A program made the position numbers and the translations under genes. From RI-153 sp041391225 (GTDB taxonomy: Bacteria; Chloroflexota; Anaerolineae; Caldilineales; Caldilineaceae): a stretch of DNA of 64,000 nucleotides. The stretch covers positions 1 through 64,000 of the forward strand of contig JAWKOL010000005.1 of NCBI GenBank assembly GCA_041391225.1. The letters run 5' to 3'. Under the pieces are notes generated by a model. It made no database searches. It was not told the DNA's origin and saw nothing but the letters and a program-made list of their open reading frames with translations. Each line of letters begins with the position of its first letter. The stretch's first letter is position 1. Of the stretch, positions 8,439 through 19,206 are shown one piece after another.

Positions 8439-9353
8439 CTAGCCCTTCAGCCCCGTCGTCACGATGCCCTGAACGAAGTATTTCTGCGCCACAAAGAAGA
8501 GGACCAGCGGCGGCAGGGCCACGATCAGCGACGCTGCCATGAGGATAGCCTCACGTGGCTCGTCGCTCTCGAAGGGCGAGGCCGTGAAGTAGCGCAGGCC
8601 AATCGAAACCGTGAACTTCTCCGGCGTGTTGAGGAAGATCAACGGCCCGATGAACTCGTTCCAGTGTTCGATGAAGGCGAAGATGGCAACCGTCGCCAAG
8701 GCCGGCTTGGCCAACGGCAGCAGGATGTTCCAGAAGATGCGCAGCGAGGACGCACCGTCGATCTTGGCGGCTTCGTCCAGATCCTTGGGAATGGTGAGGA
8801 AGAACTGCCGCAACAGGAAGATGTAGAACGCGCCGCCGCCGAAGAACGATGGGACGATCAACGGCCAGTAGGTGTTGATCCAATCCAGGTAGCGGAACAT
8901 CAAAAAGGTGGGTACGATGGTCACCTGCCAGGGCAACATCATGGTACCCAGCACCACCAAAAACAGCATATCGCGCCCCGGAAAGCGGAAGCGGCTGAAT
9001 CCATATGCCACCGCCGACGCCGACAAGATCTGCCCAATCATCGCCAACGCCGTAATGTAGGCGGTGTTGAGAATAAAGCGCCAGAACGGCGCAATGCGGA
9101 ATACATCGGCATAGTTCGCCCAGCGCGGTTCAGTGGGCAGGAGCGTCGGCGGGAACTTAAAGATTTCGGTAATCGGTTTTAGTGAACTACCAATTGTCCA
9201 CAAAAAAGGCAGTGCAAAGAGAATGCCGACGACGGTGGCAATCGTGTAGACCAAGACATTCGTCAGGAGTTTGGGCCAATTCACGGATTTTGTACTCTGT
9301 GGTTGCGTCCGCGCCGGCATCACTGCGGGGGCGCGTTGTGGCGTCGTGGCCAT
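8439..9353 (-). CDS. Carbohydrate ABC transporter permease, MalG type
   Basis: 304 residues from ATG 9353, chosen because GGAG lies 8 nt upstream and the residues before it are low-complexity read-through. Six hydrophobic segments are visible, with the EAA loop DLDEAAKIDGASSLRIFWNILLP about two thirds along and the family tail AQKYFVQGIVTTGLKG. It forms the membrane channel with the upstream permease (10 bp apart). The order binding protein, MalF-type, MalG-type, dehydratase is a normal sugar-uptake operon. Confidence 0.92.
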   Translation of the reverse strand: MATTPQRAPAVMPARTQPQSTKSVNWPKLLTNVLVYTIATVVGILFALPFLWTIGSSLKPITEIFKFPPTLLPTEPRWANYADVFRIAPFWRFILNTAYITALAMIGQILSASAVAYGFSRFRFPGRDMLFLVVLGTMMLPWQVTIVPTFLMFRYLDWINTYWPLIVPSFFGGGAFYIFLLRQFFLTIPKDLDEAAKIDGASSLRIFWNILLPLAKPALATVAIFAFIEHWNEFIGPLIFLNTPEKFTVSIGLRYFTASPFESDEPREAILMAASLIVALPPLVLFFVAQKYFVQGIVTTGLKG

Positions 9354-9363
9354 GCCAATCTCC

Positions 9364-10295
9364 TTAGCTGAACTCGTAGTAGACCCAGCGGTTCGAGAGC
9401 TTGATCTGAATGAACGAGAGAATGAATATGATGAGGAAGAAGATCCACGCCAGCGCCGAGGCATAGCCCATCTGGAAGTAGCTGAAGGCGTTGTAATAGA
9501 GATGGAGCATGTAGAACCAGGTGGCGTAGTTGGGGCCGCCTTCGGTGGCGATGTAGGCTACCGAGAAGACGCTAAAGCTGCAATCACACCCAAAATCACA
9601 TTGAAGAAGATGACGAAAAGGGCGAGATCAAGGGCAGGGTGATGTTGAAGAAGCGCTGGATGGCGTTGGCCCCGTCGATTTCGGCGGATTCGAAGAAGTT
9701 CCTTGGGTACGCCCTGCAAACCGGCCAGGAAGATGATCATACGCCCACCGCCGATACTGGCCCACAACCCAACCATGATCAGCGCCGGGATGGCCCACTC
9801 GCGGTCGGTCAGCCAACCTGGCCCCTGGATCCCCACCTGGTAGAGCAGCGAGTTCACCAGCCCCACCTGCGGCTGTAGCAGCCAACGCCAGAGGATGGCA
9901 AGCGCCACCACAGGCGTCAACGAAGGCAGATAGTACAGGGCTCGATAGAAAGCGCGTCCTTTGATATTCTGGTTTAGCAAAATGGCCGCTGCAAGTGAGA
10001 GTGAAACGCCTAACACCACCAGTGCAACCGAGTAATAGACCGTGCGCCATAGCGATGGCCAAAATTGTTTGTCCACGAAGAATGCCTGGCGATAGTTCTC
10101 CAGGCCAATCCACACCGGCGTACCGGCAATCTTGTACTCAGTCAGGCTCAAATAGGCCGACGCGATGATCGGCCCCAGCGAAAAGATGAGAAAGCCGATC
10201 ACCCAGGGCGAAATCCATAAATAGCCTTCAATGGCTTCGCGTCGTTGAAGGGGAGAACCCAGCCAGCCTCGCTGGGTCGATTTTGCAGTACTCAT
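9364..10295 (-). CDS. Carbohydrate ABC transporter permease, MalF type (frameshifted)
   Basis: Start ATG 10295 (MSTAKSTQRGW) with GAGGAC upstream. The frame is good through the first five membrane segments to MIIFLAGLQGVPKEL near 9710. The EAA loop is then scrambled by indels around 9700-9590 (GANAIQR-like residues appear in other frames). The end (SNRWVYYEFS, stop TAA 9366-9364) is in a third frame. The paralogue at the window start keeps all these elements, so the breaks are local indels. It lies 10 bp upstream of the MalG-type partner. Confidence 0.85.
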
Positions 10296-10350
10296 GGGAC
10301 GTCCTCTCAACCGGTGCAACGAGATTTTGCGATAGCTAAATCAGTGTAGA

Positions 10351-10386
10351 AAGGTAACGACCGCCAGAATCGGCGGTCGTTACCTT
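10351..10386 (-). terminator. Intra-operon hairpin after the sugar-binding protein gene
   Basis: A perfect 15-bp stem: AAGGTAACGACCGCC at 10351-10365 and GGCGGTCGTTACCTT at 10372-10386, with a 6-nt loop. It lies between the binding-protein stop (10404) and the first permease start (10295). There is no long T-run, so partial termination or 3'-end mRNA stabilisation is more likely than full termination. This is a common way to make more binding protein than permease. Confidence 0.7.
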
Positions 10387-10403
10387 CTCATCACATCCGC
10401 AGA

Positions 10404-11762
10404 TTACGGGCGCGGTTTGTCCAACACATCCTGCACGGCAACGGCGATAGACTCCATGTAAGCATCGGTGGGTTCCTCGGTGCCGGCCCACAGCGGCTGA
10501 CACATCTGCGCCAGCACGCTTTCCGCCTCGGCCTGACGCCAGTTGCCCACCACGCGGCTGGCCTGGGCGTTGTCCATCAATTCCTTGAAGACCTGGCGGA
10601 AGGGGAATTGCAGCAGACGCTCGTCGCCGTAGACGTCGGGGCGACCGCCAATGGTGCCGCCGATGATGCCCAACTGCACGCCGCTCTCGTGGTTGCACAG
10701 GTATTCCACCCACTTGAACGCTTCGTTGGGGTTCTCAGAGGCGCTGGTGACACAGAACGCGTCGACCTCGTAGTCCGAGCCGCCGACACCCGCCGGACCG
10801 TTTGCGTTGCCCACGGCCATCCATTCGAAGGTGTCGCCGATGGCCGAGTCGGCCACAGAGCGGAAGGTGCCGGCCTGGTTCATGGCCAGCGCACCGGCGA
10901 TCCACATCTCGTTGACTGTGCCCAGGATCTCTTCGGGCTTGGGCGCAACGTTGTGGACATTGAACATGTCCCATGTGTATTGGACGGCCTGTCGGGGCGC
11001 GTCGTCCATGAGCAGGAACTGCGTGCCGTCTTCGTTGAGCAACTGGCCGCCATAGGCGCGGGTGACACACAGGAGCGCCTTCCACGCATTCTCGAACGCA
11101 CCGGGCAAGTAGCCGTAGCGGACGGTGCGGTCACCTTCCACCTTGTTCAGCGCCTTGGCAACTTCGATCTGGTCGTCCAACGTCCAATCGGCGGAGGGGA
11201 CGTCGAGGCCAACTTCCTCGAAGGCGCTGGCGTTGTAGTAGGTGACAGCCCAGCCGGGGTGCGCCTTGAAGGGCAGACCCAACAGGTTGCCTTCCATCGT
11301 AATCGCGTTGAGGCAGCCCTCGTACCAGCCGGCCAGGTCGACGCCGGCAGCCTGCACCAGTTCATCGATGGGGGCGATGGTCCCTTGCGCCCACTGGAAG
11401 TAGATGGTCGCCCCACCCAGCGCGCTCCACATGGCGTCGCCCAGGGTGCCACCAGCCAGCATCGTGGAAACCTTGGTCTGGAACTCGGCGCCGGGGAAGG
11501 ATTCGCGCACGATTTCGATGTTTGGGTTTTCTTCCATGAACTTCGGCATCATCATGTCGTAGAGGGTGTCCTCTTGCTGACCGATGCGCGCATGGAAGCG
11601 CACGGTGACCTTCTCGGCAGCCGGCGCAGCGTCACCGCCACCGGAGGTTTCGGCGGACGGTGCAGCAGGCGCTGCCGCACATGCGGCCAGGGTTAAGCCC
11701 ATAGCGCCAAACGCCGTTGTGCGCAGAAAATCGCGACGACTGATTGTTCTTCCCTTACTCAT
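10404..11762 (-). CDS. Sugar ABC transporter substrate-binding lipoprotein (SBP family 1)
   Basis: 452 residues, intact. The N-terminus has a twin-arginine motif (SRRDFLR) followed by a hydrophobic stretch and the lipobox LAAC at about residues 25-28, so the protein is probably Tat-exported and lipid-anchored. A short Ala/Ser/Gly linker leads to the two-lobed binding fold, with the LAGGTLGDAMWSALGG region and the late ASENPNEAFKWVEYLCNHESG helix typical of extracellular sugar-binding proteins. GGAG precedes ATG 11762. It heads the operon that runs through both permeases to the dehydratase. Confidence 0.92.
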   Translation of the reverse strand: MSKGRTISRRDFLRTTAFGAMGLTLAACAAAPAAPSAETSGGGDAAPAAEKVTVRFHARIGQQEDTLYDMMMPKFMEENPNIEIVRESFPGAEFQTKVSTMLAGGTLGDAMWSALGGATIYFQWAQGTIAPIDELVQAAGVDLAGWYEGCLNAITMEGNLLGLPFKAHPGWAVTYYNASAFEEVGLDVPSADWTLDDQIEVAKALNKVEGDRTVRYGYLPGAFENAWKALLCVTRAYGGQLLNEDGTQFLLMDDAPRQAVQYTWDMFNVHNVAPKPEEILGTVNEMWIAGALAMNQAGTFRSVADSAIGDTFEWMAVGNANGPAGVGGSDYEVDAFCVTSASENPNEAFKWVEYLCNHESGVQLGIIGGTIGGRPDVYGDERLLQFPFRQVFKELMDNAQASRVVGNWRQAEAESVLAQMCQPLWAGTEEPTDAYMESIAVAVQDVLDKPRP

Positions 11763-11957
11763 GCTGTTTCCTCTCCTTGTGTGTGAAGAAATGGAGCGAC
11801 GGCAGTAAAACTACAGCAGTACAGCAAAACAATATGACAGGCGGGGTGGGTGCCGCCGTGACAACTGGGAAAAACTGAACGATTCGATTGGTTGAATTCG
11901 GGAAAGCTGGTGGAAGATGGCAAATGCACTGGAAATTACTCACATTCACCTGGGGAA

Positions 11958-11986
11958 AAACTACCATGCCTTGCAGATCGTGTCAA
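11958..11986 (-). promoter_or_regulatory. Candidate sigma-70-type promoter for the sugar transport operon
   Basis: On the minus strand TTGACA (11986-11981) is followed after 17 nt by TAGTTT (11963-11958), about 195 bp upstream of the binding-protein start. The -35 is perfect and the -10 is poor, so this is a moderate candidate. The remaining bases from 11763 to 12035 show no gene I can support. Confidence 0.45.
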
Positions 11987-12035
11987 CTTGGTCTCGCGTT
12001 TTTGTCAGATGGTCAAACCAATGTTGGTAGTTGAG

Positions 12036-12245
12036 GACTGGGGATCGGGGACTGGGGATTGGGTAGAGAAGTTTTGAGCTGTAATGGCAAACCGGAGCCA
12101 TCACCGAAGCTGTCACGCTGCAGTGGCGTGGCCTACGTCGGTCGTAGATGCGGTTATCAACCGCAAAGCACTGTAGACGACAATTGGTCCCAGTCCCCAG
12201 TCCCCAGTCCCCAGTCCCCAGTCCCGGTCACGATCCCCAGTCCCC
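12036..12245. repeat. Heptamer-built inverted repeat (GACTGGG / CCCAGTC)
   Basis: The left arm at 12036-12063 is four 7-mers of GACTGGG type. The right arm at 12189-12223 is five exact CCCAGTC units followed by degenerate copies to about 12245. The two arms are complementary, separated by 125 bp with no gene. The CCCCAGT-type unit resembles the short tandem heptamer repeats known from filamentous cyanobacteria. The element lies just left of the decayed transposase. Confidence 0.75.
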
Positions 12246-12289
12246 AAGTAGGATCCTGATATAGATTGACAGAGTCCTTTCGAGCAAAG

Positions 12290-13480
12290 GAGACTCTGAA
12301 GAGATGACAAAACAGGTATTGAAGTACAGTGTGGCAATATCAAACGGCGCATGGTGTCGGAGTACGAACATTGGCGAAAGTGCGCGGAATGCAAAGAAGC
12401 GGTACGGAATCGGAACACGGAACGGTAGAGCGCTGGATCGGGAATATATGGACGAGAAGGGTTAAGGCATCAGGTCATACCCGAATTGGCAACATGTAGA
12501 CGAACAAGAACGGGTGAAAGAGCTGGAATCCGTGTAAAAGAGCTGGAATCGGCGTTGGCGCAAGTGACACTAGACCGGCTGATGTATCAGGCGAAGTTGG
12601 TGGAAGTGGCGGAACGTGACTACGGTTTGGATTTGAAAAAAAGTCGAAGCCCAAGTCATCGAACACGCGAAAACGCTGAAGCAGGAATAAAACGAGCGCC
12701 CACGGTCGATGCGTCTGCTGTGGTGCGGCATCAGCCGCCAAGCGCATCACCAGCAAGTGAAGCTTGAGCAGGCACAAGCGCGGAAAGCGCAGAGATTCTG
12801 TGCCGAAGTGCGCAAGGTGCGGCGCTATCATCCCAGAATGGGCGCGCAAGCACAACATGTGACAGAGCCCCAGTTGAAGCTGGCTGGGATCACAGATTAG
12901 GGAGAGACCGCCTGAGATTCTGAAGGAGAACGATCTGCTGGTGGAGCCCGAAACAGGGCTACCGCACCACCTATCCTGGCACCTGGCGAGAATCTGTTGG
13001 CAAACGCCATCATCCTTGGGCCGAATCAGGCCTGGTAAGCGACATCACCTATCTGGTGACCGATGAAGGCTTCTGTTACCTGGTCTTGGATCACCGACGT
13101 CTACAGTCGCTACATCGTTGGCTTCGACCTGAGCACCTCACTCTGTGGAAGGTGCGGAACGAGCACTGCATCAAGCCATCAAGGCACAAAAAGAAGTGCC
13201 TGAAGAGGCTCATATCACAGTGATCGGGGTGTGCAGTACACCTGTCGCAGCTACCGTCGCAAGCAGAGAAGCATGGTATGCGTTCTGCAGCATGGGCCAG
13301 ACGGGCAACTGTTACCCGACAACGCCCTGGCCAAGGCGGGTCAACAGCATTCTCAAACAGAGAGTACGGTCTGGATGGTCACTTTGCGACTGTCGCTCTC
13401 AAGCCCAGGAAGCTGTCGTTCAGGCCATTTGGCTCTACAACCAATGGACATTATAACTCGCTTAAGAAGCAAACACCTTA
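12290..13480 (+). pseudogene. IS3-family transposase remnant (OrfA and OrfB parts)
   Basis: The OrfA-like part reads near 12510-12690 (ELESALAQVTLDRLMYQAKLVEVAERDYG, a coiled-coil region before the OrfB junction). The OrfB-like part shows the integrase core in broken frames: SDITYLVTDEGFCYLVL near 13035 (first Asp), a VQYTC segment near 13232 (second Asp region), RVNSILKQEYGLDGH near 13335-13375 (Glu helix) and IWLYNQWTLYNSLKKQTPYD near 13425-13485. Frameshifts are frequent, and I could not find matching terminal inverted repeats. It is therefore called a dead or badly assembled element. Confidence 0.7.
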
Positions 13481-13675
13481 TGACGTCCATCAGCATCAGT
13501 TGCGCAAGCGATGGCCTCGGTCAAATCCAGCATTTTCGGGCGCAGGGGCGAAGGTGCTTTCAGTCGGGTTGGCTGCCTGAGTCAAGGGTTGTATCTTTCA
13601 GGCCAACTTGCCAAGCCCTTGACTTCGAGGTAAAAGACAGCCACGACCACACTCACACCGCCCTAAGAGTCCGAA
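13481..13675. other. Intergenic stretch between transposase remnant and permease gene
   Basis: About 195 bp with no supportable gene, RNA or strong hairpin. It may contain the unrecognised right end of the IS element. Confidence 0.5.
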
Positions 13676-16670
13676 TTATGCCCTCACTTCCCGCTCTTTG
13701 TCGGCATATTTCGGACGAGCACCAGTCCCCACCTCGCCTGATTCCCCATGCGCGGCGCCACGAAGGTCCGCTGATGGCGCGGACGAGAGCACAACCAACT
13801 CCAACAATGTAGCCCCAGCAAAACCGAAGACCAGCGGCAGGATCTCATCGTGGGCCACCACGGGCAGCAGTGGGGGCAGCGGCATGGGGCCGTCGCCCGA
13901 GACGCGGAAGAGGGGGACGAAGAGTTCGGCGGCAAACGAGCCGATGACCACACCGCGATGGCACTGCAGCCGAGGCGGCGGTGTATGTCCAGCAATACTT
14001 GTACCAAGAGGGGCCTTGTCGCAGCATCCCCACAGCGCCTGCGAGACCAGAACTGGAAGAGTCGTTCGTGTAGCGAAGAAGCATAGCTGTAGGTGAGGAG
14101 ACCGAGCGCCGCCATCAGCGCCGACATCAGGAAGCTGACCGACAGCGTGCCGAAGACGCCCACCCGCTCCATCTGCGCCTGTTCACACCGTCACCGTGGC
14201 GGGGGACGTCGAGACTGGCGGATCATTGTCCACGCCCGTCACCGCAGGGATGGCGGCGAGCACCCGCTTCACTGTTCCGCCAGAGGCGAGCTTGAGCCAG
14301 ATGTTGTGCGGCACGCTGGTAACGCCGAAGAACGAGAAGAAGCCAAATTGCCGTCACCTGGTCGTCGTAGATGGTAAGGGAAGTAAGGTGTAGACGCCAG
14401 CCACGGTGGGGTGCTGTCTACGCTGACCGGCGTCGGTGATCACGAGGATCGAGATCTGATCGCCGATCTGCAGCACGTTATCGTGAAGAAACGCTGCGAA
14501 ACCAGCACAGCGTCCGAAGACGAGGCCAGCCGGTTCATCAACCCACCCAGCGATTCGGCACGCTGAAATCGAAGGAGGAACCATGCCGCATTGGAGAAAT
14601 CGGCGCGATCCACGGCGAGGAATCGTCCGGCACCACGCACGCCGTTGAGGCAGGCGGATCTCGGCGGTGTATTCGCCGATAGCGTGGCGTCGGCCACCGG
14701 GGACCGTCTCGTATTCGCTGATCGGCGGGATCCATTCCGCGCCCGTGCCGCCGCTCATCGCCTGCACCTCTGAGAAGGGCTCGAACGCCACGTCATTGCC
14801 TGCGCTGCCAGTAGACGCGATCCACGAGCCATTGGTCGAAGGCTGGCCGCCATCGAGAAGGTGTAAACGCCCAGCGCCAACGACACACAATCACCAGCAA
14901 CAACGGGTTGATGTAGGTGTGGCTTTGCCGTCCTAACTGACGCAGGGCCAGGTGCAGCGGCAGCCACGGCGAACGGTTGGCGATCCAATCGAGGAAGCGC
15001 ATCACCCATGGGAAAGGACGCATGGCGATCAGCGACAGGCTGACGATGAAGAGCGCCGGCACCAGGATCAGCAGCGGATCTTTGTACAGATCGGCAGGGT
15101 TGTCCTGCACCAACATGCCCAGCGATCCTTGCGAAACGAGCTGATCGTAGGCGTAGGTAGTGGGCAGGATCAGCAGCAGATCGAGGTAGTAGCGATACCA
15201 AAACGGTCCTTGTTGCGGGCGGCTGTACTCGCGTTCCTGTGTGGCAACGCTCTGGCTGCTGGCCAGCGCCGCCGCCCACAACCGCGCCGCCAGGACGATC
15301 CCCAACGTGAGCGCAATCAGGCGCCAATTGAAGCCGTCCAGCGACACCGGCAGCGGATCGCGCTGGAGGAACGAGAGAAAACTGGCTGTGTACCCCATGA
15401 GTCGCGCCAACAACATCCCAAAGCCCACGCCCAGCGGCAGACCCAGCGCGAAGAGGATCAGCGCTTCCACCAGCGTAAAGTTGAGCACCGTCAGCCGCCC
15501 CATGCCACGGCTCACCATGATGGCGATCTCGCGACGCTGCCAGTAGGCGATCACCGCCGACGTGAGCACCAGGAAGTAGAGTAGAAAGCCCAGCCCCGGC
15601 ACGTTGAAACCCAGCAGCAGCGTGGTCAACGTGGTCTGGCGGTTGACGAAATCGGCCAGGGGCAGCGAAGGCGTTGTCAGCCGCGCTTCGGGCAGGAAGC
15701 GATTGATCAGCAGCCCGGCGCGCTCAAAACCGGTGACGTACTGCCGTCCTTCGGAGGGGCGCGCCTGGCTCTCGTCCAGCACCACGCGCCAGGTGACGGA
15801 GCGCACAGGGATATCGGTCAACGGCTCGACGCTGATCACGTAGTCCTGGCGGCGCGTGATTAACTTGTCGGCCAGCGACTCGTCTGGATCGCTCATCCAG
15901 AACGGATCGTCGGCGTCGGCGGCGCGCCAGATGCCGGCGATGCGGATAGGCAGCAGGTTGTCGCCCACTTGGAGCGTGTGGGTTTCGTCCACCTGCATGC
16001 CGGTGCTGTCGGCCCAATCAGCGTAGATCCACACATCCAGCGCCTGGTTCGACGACCCCTCGGCATCGAAGTCCGCGCCTTCGAGGATGGTCATGTGCGG
16101 TGTGATGTTCTCGATGTAGATTAAATTGGTGTTGCGCGCCGATGCACGATTGACGTTTCCATCGTCGTCGAAGGTGACCAGCTTGACGATGTCGCTGTTC
16201 AATTGTAACGCCGTCTCCCGTTGTGGCAGCCCCACGGCGTCGCTCAGCGTGTTGGCCACCTGGCGGCCCAACGTCTCGGCGCGGGCCAGGCTCAGCGGCA
16301 CACTCGCCGAGTGGACGGTGAAGACGCGCGCCGAAAAGGGCGGGCGCCCGGTGATGCGTGTGTACTCGGCCAGTTCCTGTCGCATCACCACCAGGTCCAC
16401 AGCTTGCGAGAAGAAACCGGCGCTGGTCACCAGCCCCACGGCCAGCACGATGCCGATGAGCGCCAGCAGGCTCAACCCCAGTTGGTGACGTAACCGGCGT
16501 AACGAAAGGCCCACCAATCCCCAAGTTCGGTGCAGGGAGCGCAGGATCGGATTGGAGCGCGAGACGGGTGTAGTCGCTGCTGTGGATGTCAGCGGCGTTG
16601 CTCGGTTGGCAGCAGCGGCGGGAGGGCTTGTGGATGCGAAAGTGGGTTTCGAGTCAATGGACACAGGCAA
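13676..16670 (-). CDS. FtsX-like ABC transporter permease, about 1000 residues (C-terminal third frameshifted)
   Basis: The N-terminal 600 residues (16670 to about 14880) are intact. A basic start is followed by a membrane segment (LGLSLLALIGIVLAVGLVTSA), a large extracytoplasmic domain (to about residue 340), then three or four membrane segments (LLLGFNVPGLGFLLYFLVL, TLVEALILFALGLPLGVGF), the core of an FtsX domain. A second extracytoplasmic domain and a second FtsX block (VFGTLSVSFLMSALMAALGLLTYSYASSL near 14150, and ELFVPLFRVSGDGPMPLPPLLP near 13920) are read only by changing frame several times. Such proteins work with a separate MacB/LolD-type ATPase in lipoprotein or substrate extrusion, and no ATPase is adjacent. 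The start is uncertain: TTG 16670 or GTG 16664. Confidence 0.8.
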
Positions 16671-16822
16671 TCTCGCGAGGGAGGATCGAAAGTTGGCGAA
16701 TGCGGATGGCGGGATTTCAATCCCGTTGGCTCAATACAACTGGCTCAATATAACACAGCCCACGCCGCTGCCCAACCTGTGCGCATTTTACTCATAGGCG
16801 ATTTCGTGTCCCAAATTCCATT

Positions 16823-16851
16823 TTGACACCTACACGGTCCTGTCATATACT
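16823..16851 (+). promoter_or_regulatory. Strong sigma-70-type promoter with about 300-nt leader
   Basis: TTGACA (16823-16828), a 17-nt spacer and TATACT (16846-16851) form a near-consensus promoter pointing at the binding-protein gene at 17158. The predicted leader of about 300 nt (from about 16858) holds no ORF I can support and no terminator-like hairpin I could see. It could simply be a long 5' UTR. Confidence 0.65.
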
Positions 16852-17157
16852 CGTTGTGCAAAGCAGTGAAACTCGACTGAGGTTTTCCACACGTTGCACA
16901 AGTTCAACGCGATTCTCAGCCGACTGAGTGTGTATTCACAGTGCATCCAGGCTGCTATTGCTCCCCCTATCACGTTGTTACAACCACATAGCGCTCCGTT
17001 CGGTGTTGCAGTTGCCAGATTTGGCTGGAAAGGAAGCGACAACCCACTTCAGTCGCCCCATAAGGTTCGATCCCAATGCCATCTTCCGCGCCTGGCATCA
17101 TCGCCTGGCGTCTGCATATTCCTGTTGTCCCAACAATCTTTCAATGGAGGAAAGCTT

Positions 17158-18986
17158 GTGAACGGAAAACTGAATCGACGTGATTTCTTGCGCTTGAGTG
17201 GCCTCACAACCGCCGGTGTGGTATTGGCGGCCTGTGGCGCTGCAGAAACACCCGCCACTTCTGGTGGCGGCGAAGCAACAGCACCAGCAGCACCGGCGTG
17301 AAGCATCAGACGCCATGGCCGGCGTCGCTGATGTCGCCCGCGAAGACACCATTGTCTACATGTTCGGCGGCCAGCCCGGCCAGTTCGAAGACACCGGCCT
17401 GGGCAACCCCTACGCCACTGGCGCCACGCACCAGATCGGCAGCGCCGCGTTGTGGGAACCCCTCTACTTCTTCTCGGCCTTCGCCCCCTAAGCTGAACAG
17501 GAGATCCCCTGGTTGGCCACCGGCTACGAGTATAGTGAAGACTTCACCGAGTTGACGATCAACCTGCGTGAGGGCGTCGCCTGGAGCGACGGCGAACCCT
17601 TCAACGCCGAAGACGTCGTCTTCACGATCAACATGTTGATCGAGAGCGCCGACCCTGAGCCGTTCCTCTGCCGTCAAGGCGGCTGTGGCTTCCGCCGAAG
17701 TCGTGGACGATCTCACCGCCCTGATCAAGTTCAACGGCCCGCGTCCCCGCTTCATGTTCGAGTTGCTGATGTCCAAGTTCGACACAGGCATCTGGTGGGT
17801 GCCGGAACATGTCTTCAAGGATGTGGAAGACGTGGCCGCCTTCCCGTACTTCGACGTGGAAAAGGGTTGGCCGCTGGCCACCGGGCCTTACCACATTGTG
17901 GCCTGGAACAATACCCAGAAGTTCATCGACCGCCGCGACGACTGGTGGGGCGCTCAGACCGGCTTCGCCGAACTGCCCGTGCCGCTGCGCATCCTGGCCA
18001 CGCCACGCGCCGACGACACCATCATGGTGCAGCGCATGATCAACAACGAAGTGGATCAGACGTTGGACCTGCGCGCCACCACCATCGGCGCCACCGTTGC
18101 CCAGAACCCGGCCATCGTCACCCACACCATGCGCGAAGCGCCCTATGGCTACATGGACTGGTGGCCTACCTCGATGTGGTTCAACCACGACGCCGAACCG
18201 TACAACGACAAGAACGTGCGTTGGGCCGTTAGCTACAGCATCGATCGCCAGCAGATGCTCGATGTGGCGCTGGAAGGTTCTGGTATCCTCACCGAGCTGC
18301 CCTTCCCCTACTACGAACCCATGCTGCCGTACGTTGAGGCCACGAAGCCGTTGTTGGAGCAGTACCCCACAATGGAGTTCAACCTGGACAAGGCCGCCGA
18401 ACGCATGCAGGCCGCCGGCTACGAGAAGGACGGCGACGGCTTCTGGGTGAAGGACGGCGAACGCATCCAGGCCGACATCGGCGGTTGGAGCGTCTTTGCC
18501 GACATCGGCCCCGTCATCGCCGAGCAGTTGCGCCGCGGCGGCTTCGAGGCCCAGTTCAGCATGCCCGCCGATCACGGTACCCGCATCAGCGAAGGCACCG
18601 CCAAGATCTGGCTCAACGGCCACGGCGGCAGCATCGCCGATCCGTATACCACGCTGGACTACTACACCGGCAAGTACTACGCCCCCATCGGCGAGCCGAC
18701 GGCCCAGAACTCCCGCTACAACAACCCGGCCTACGATGCCATCCTCGAAGAGATGGCGCTGATGATGCCCGATCCCAACAACGCCGCCTACATGGATCTC
18801 TACCTGCAGGCCATGGAGATCTGGCTGGACGATCTGGTCGATGCGCCCATCCAGCAGTGGATGCACCGCATTCCCATGAACACCACCTACTGGACCGGCT
18901 GGCCCACGGTGGAGAACCCCTACGTCAACGGCGCCATGTGGCACCTCACCCTGCCGTTGATCCTGCAGAAACTGCAAAAGGCCTAA
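17158..18986 (+). CDS. Oligopeptide-type ABC transporter substrate-binding lipoprotein (SBP family 5; two frameshifts)
   Basis: GTG start at 17158 with GGAGG 8 nt upstream. The N-terminus has a Tat-like NRRDFLRLSG, a hydrophobic run and the lipobox LAAC. The frame breaks near 17300 and again near 17670. The pieces share the SBP_bac_5 order: AALWEPLYFFSAFAP, GVAWSDGEPFNAEDVVFTINM, GPYHIVAWNN, RWAVSYSIDRQQMLDVAL and a long intact C-terminal part to 18986. About 605 residues once joined. The family binds peptides, but in Chloroflexota many members serve oligosaccharides, so the ligand is open. It heads an operon with two permeases and two ATPases. Confidence 0.85.
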
Positions 18987-19033
18987 GCTTCCGGCGTTTG
19001 ATCACGTCAGCACCTGGCTTGGCTACGAACGAC

Positions 19034-19064
19034 GACGAGGGGCGGGCATGTCCCGCCCCTCGTC
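19034..19064. terminator. GC-rich hairpin after the binding-protein gene
   Basis: A 13-bp perfect stem, GACGAGGGGCGGG (19034-19046) and CCCGCCCCTCGTC (19052-19064), with a 5-nt loop, about 48 bp after the stop. It lacks a T-run. It probably acts as a partial terminator or 3' stabiliser that favours binding protein over downstream permeases. Confidence 0.6.
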
Positions 19065-19106
19065 TCTACACTGTATCCGGTTCAACATTCCGCGTATAGC
19101 ACTCGA

Positions 19107-19186
19107 GTGATTGGTGATTTGTGATTGGTGATTAGGTCTACTAACTCACTTGGCGACCTAATCACCAGTCACAAATCACCAATCGC
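19107..19186. repeat. Heptamer-built hairpin upstream of the permease gene
   Basis: Four GTGATTG-type 7-mers at 19107-19134 plus GGTC face GACC plus four complementary 7-mers at 19155-19186, giving a nearly perfect 32-bp stem with a 16-bp loop. It lies 20 bp upstream of the permease start and after the GC hairpin, inside the transport operon. Confidence 0.8.
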
Positions 19187-19206
19187 CTATCGGTAGGAGA
19201 GTTTAT

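Noticed and set aside
10608..11696. 362-residue plus-strand open frame
   Set aside because: It is antisense to the sugar-binding lipoprotein, with GC-rich codon shadow composition.
12189..12245. Possible CRISPR array
   Set aside because: The units are contiguous 7-mers with no spacers, no cas gene is nearby and the other arm is complementary.
12258..13600. Intact IS3 element
   Set aside because: Transposase frames are broken many times, and I could not match left and right terminal inverted repeats.
17628..18977. 449-residue minus-strand open frame
   Set aside because: It is antisense to the SBP family 5 gene, which matches its family across the same bases.
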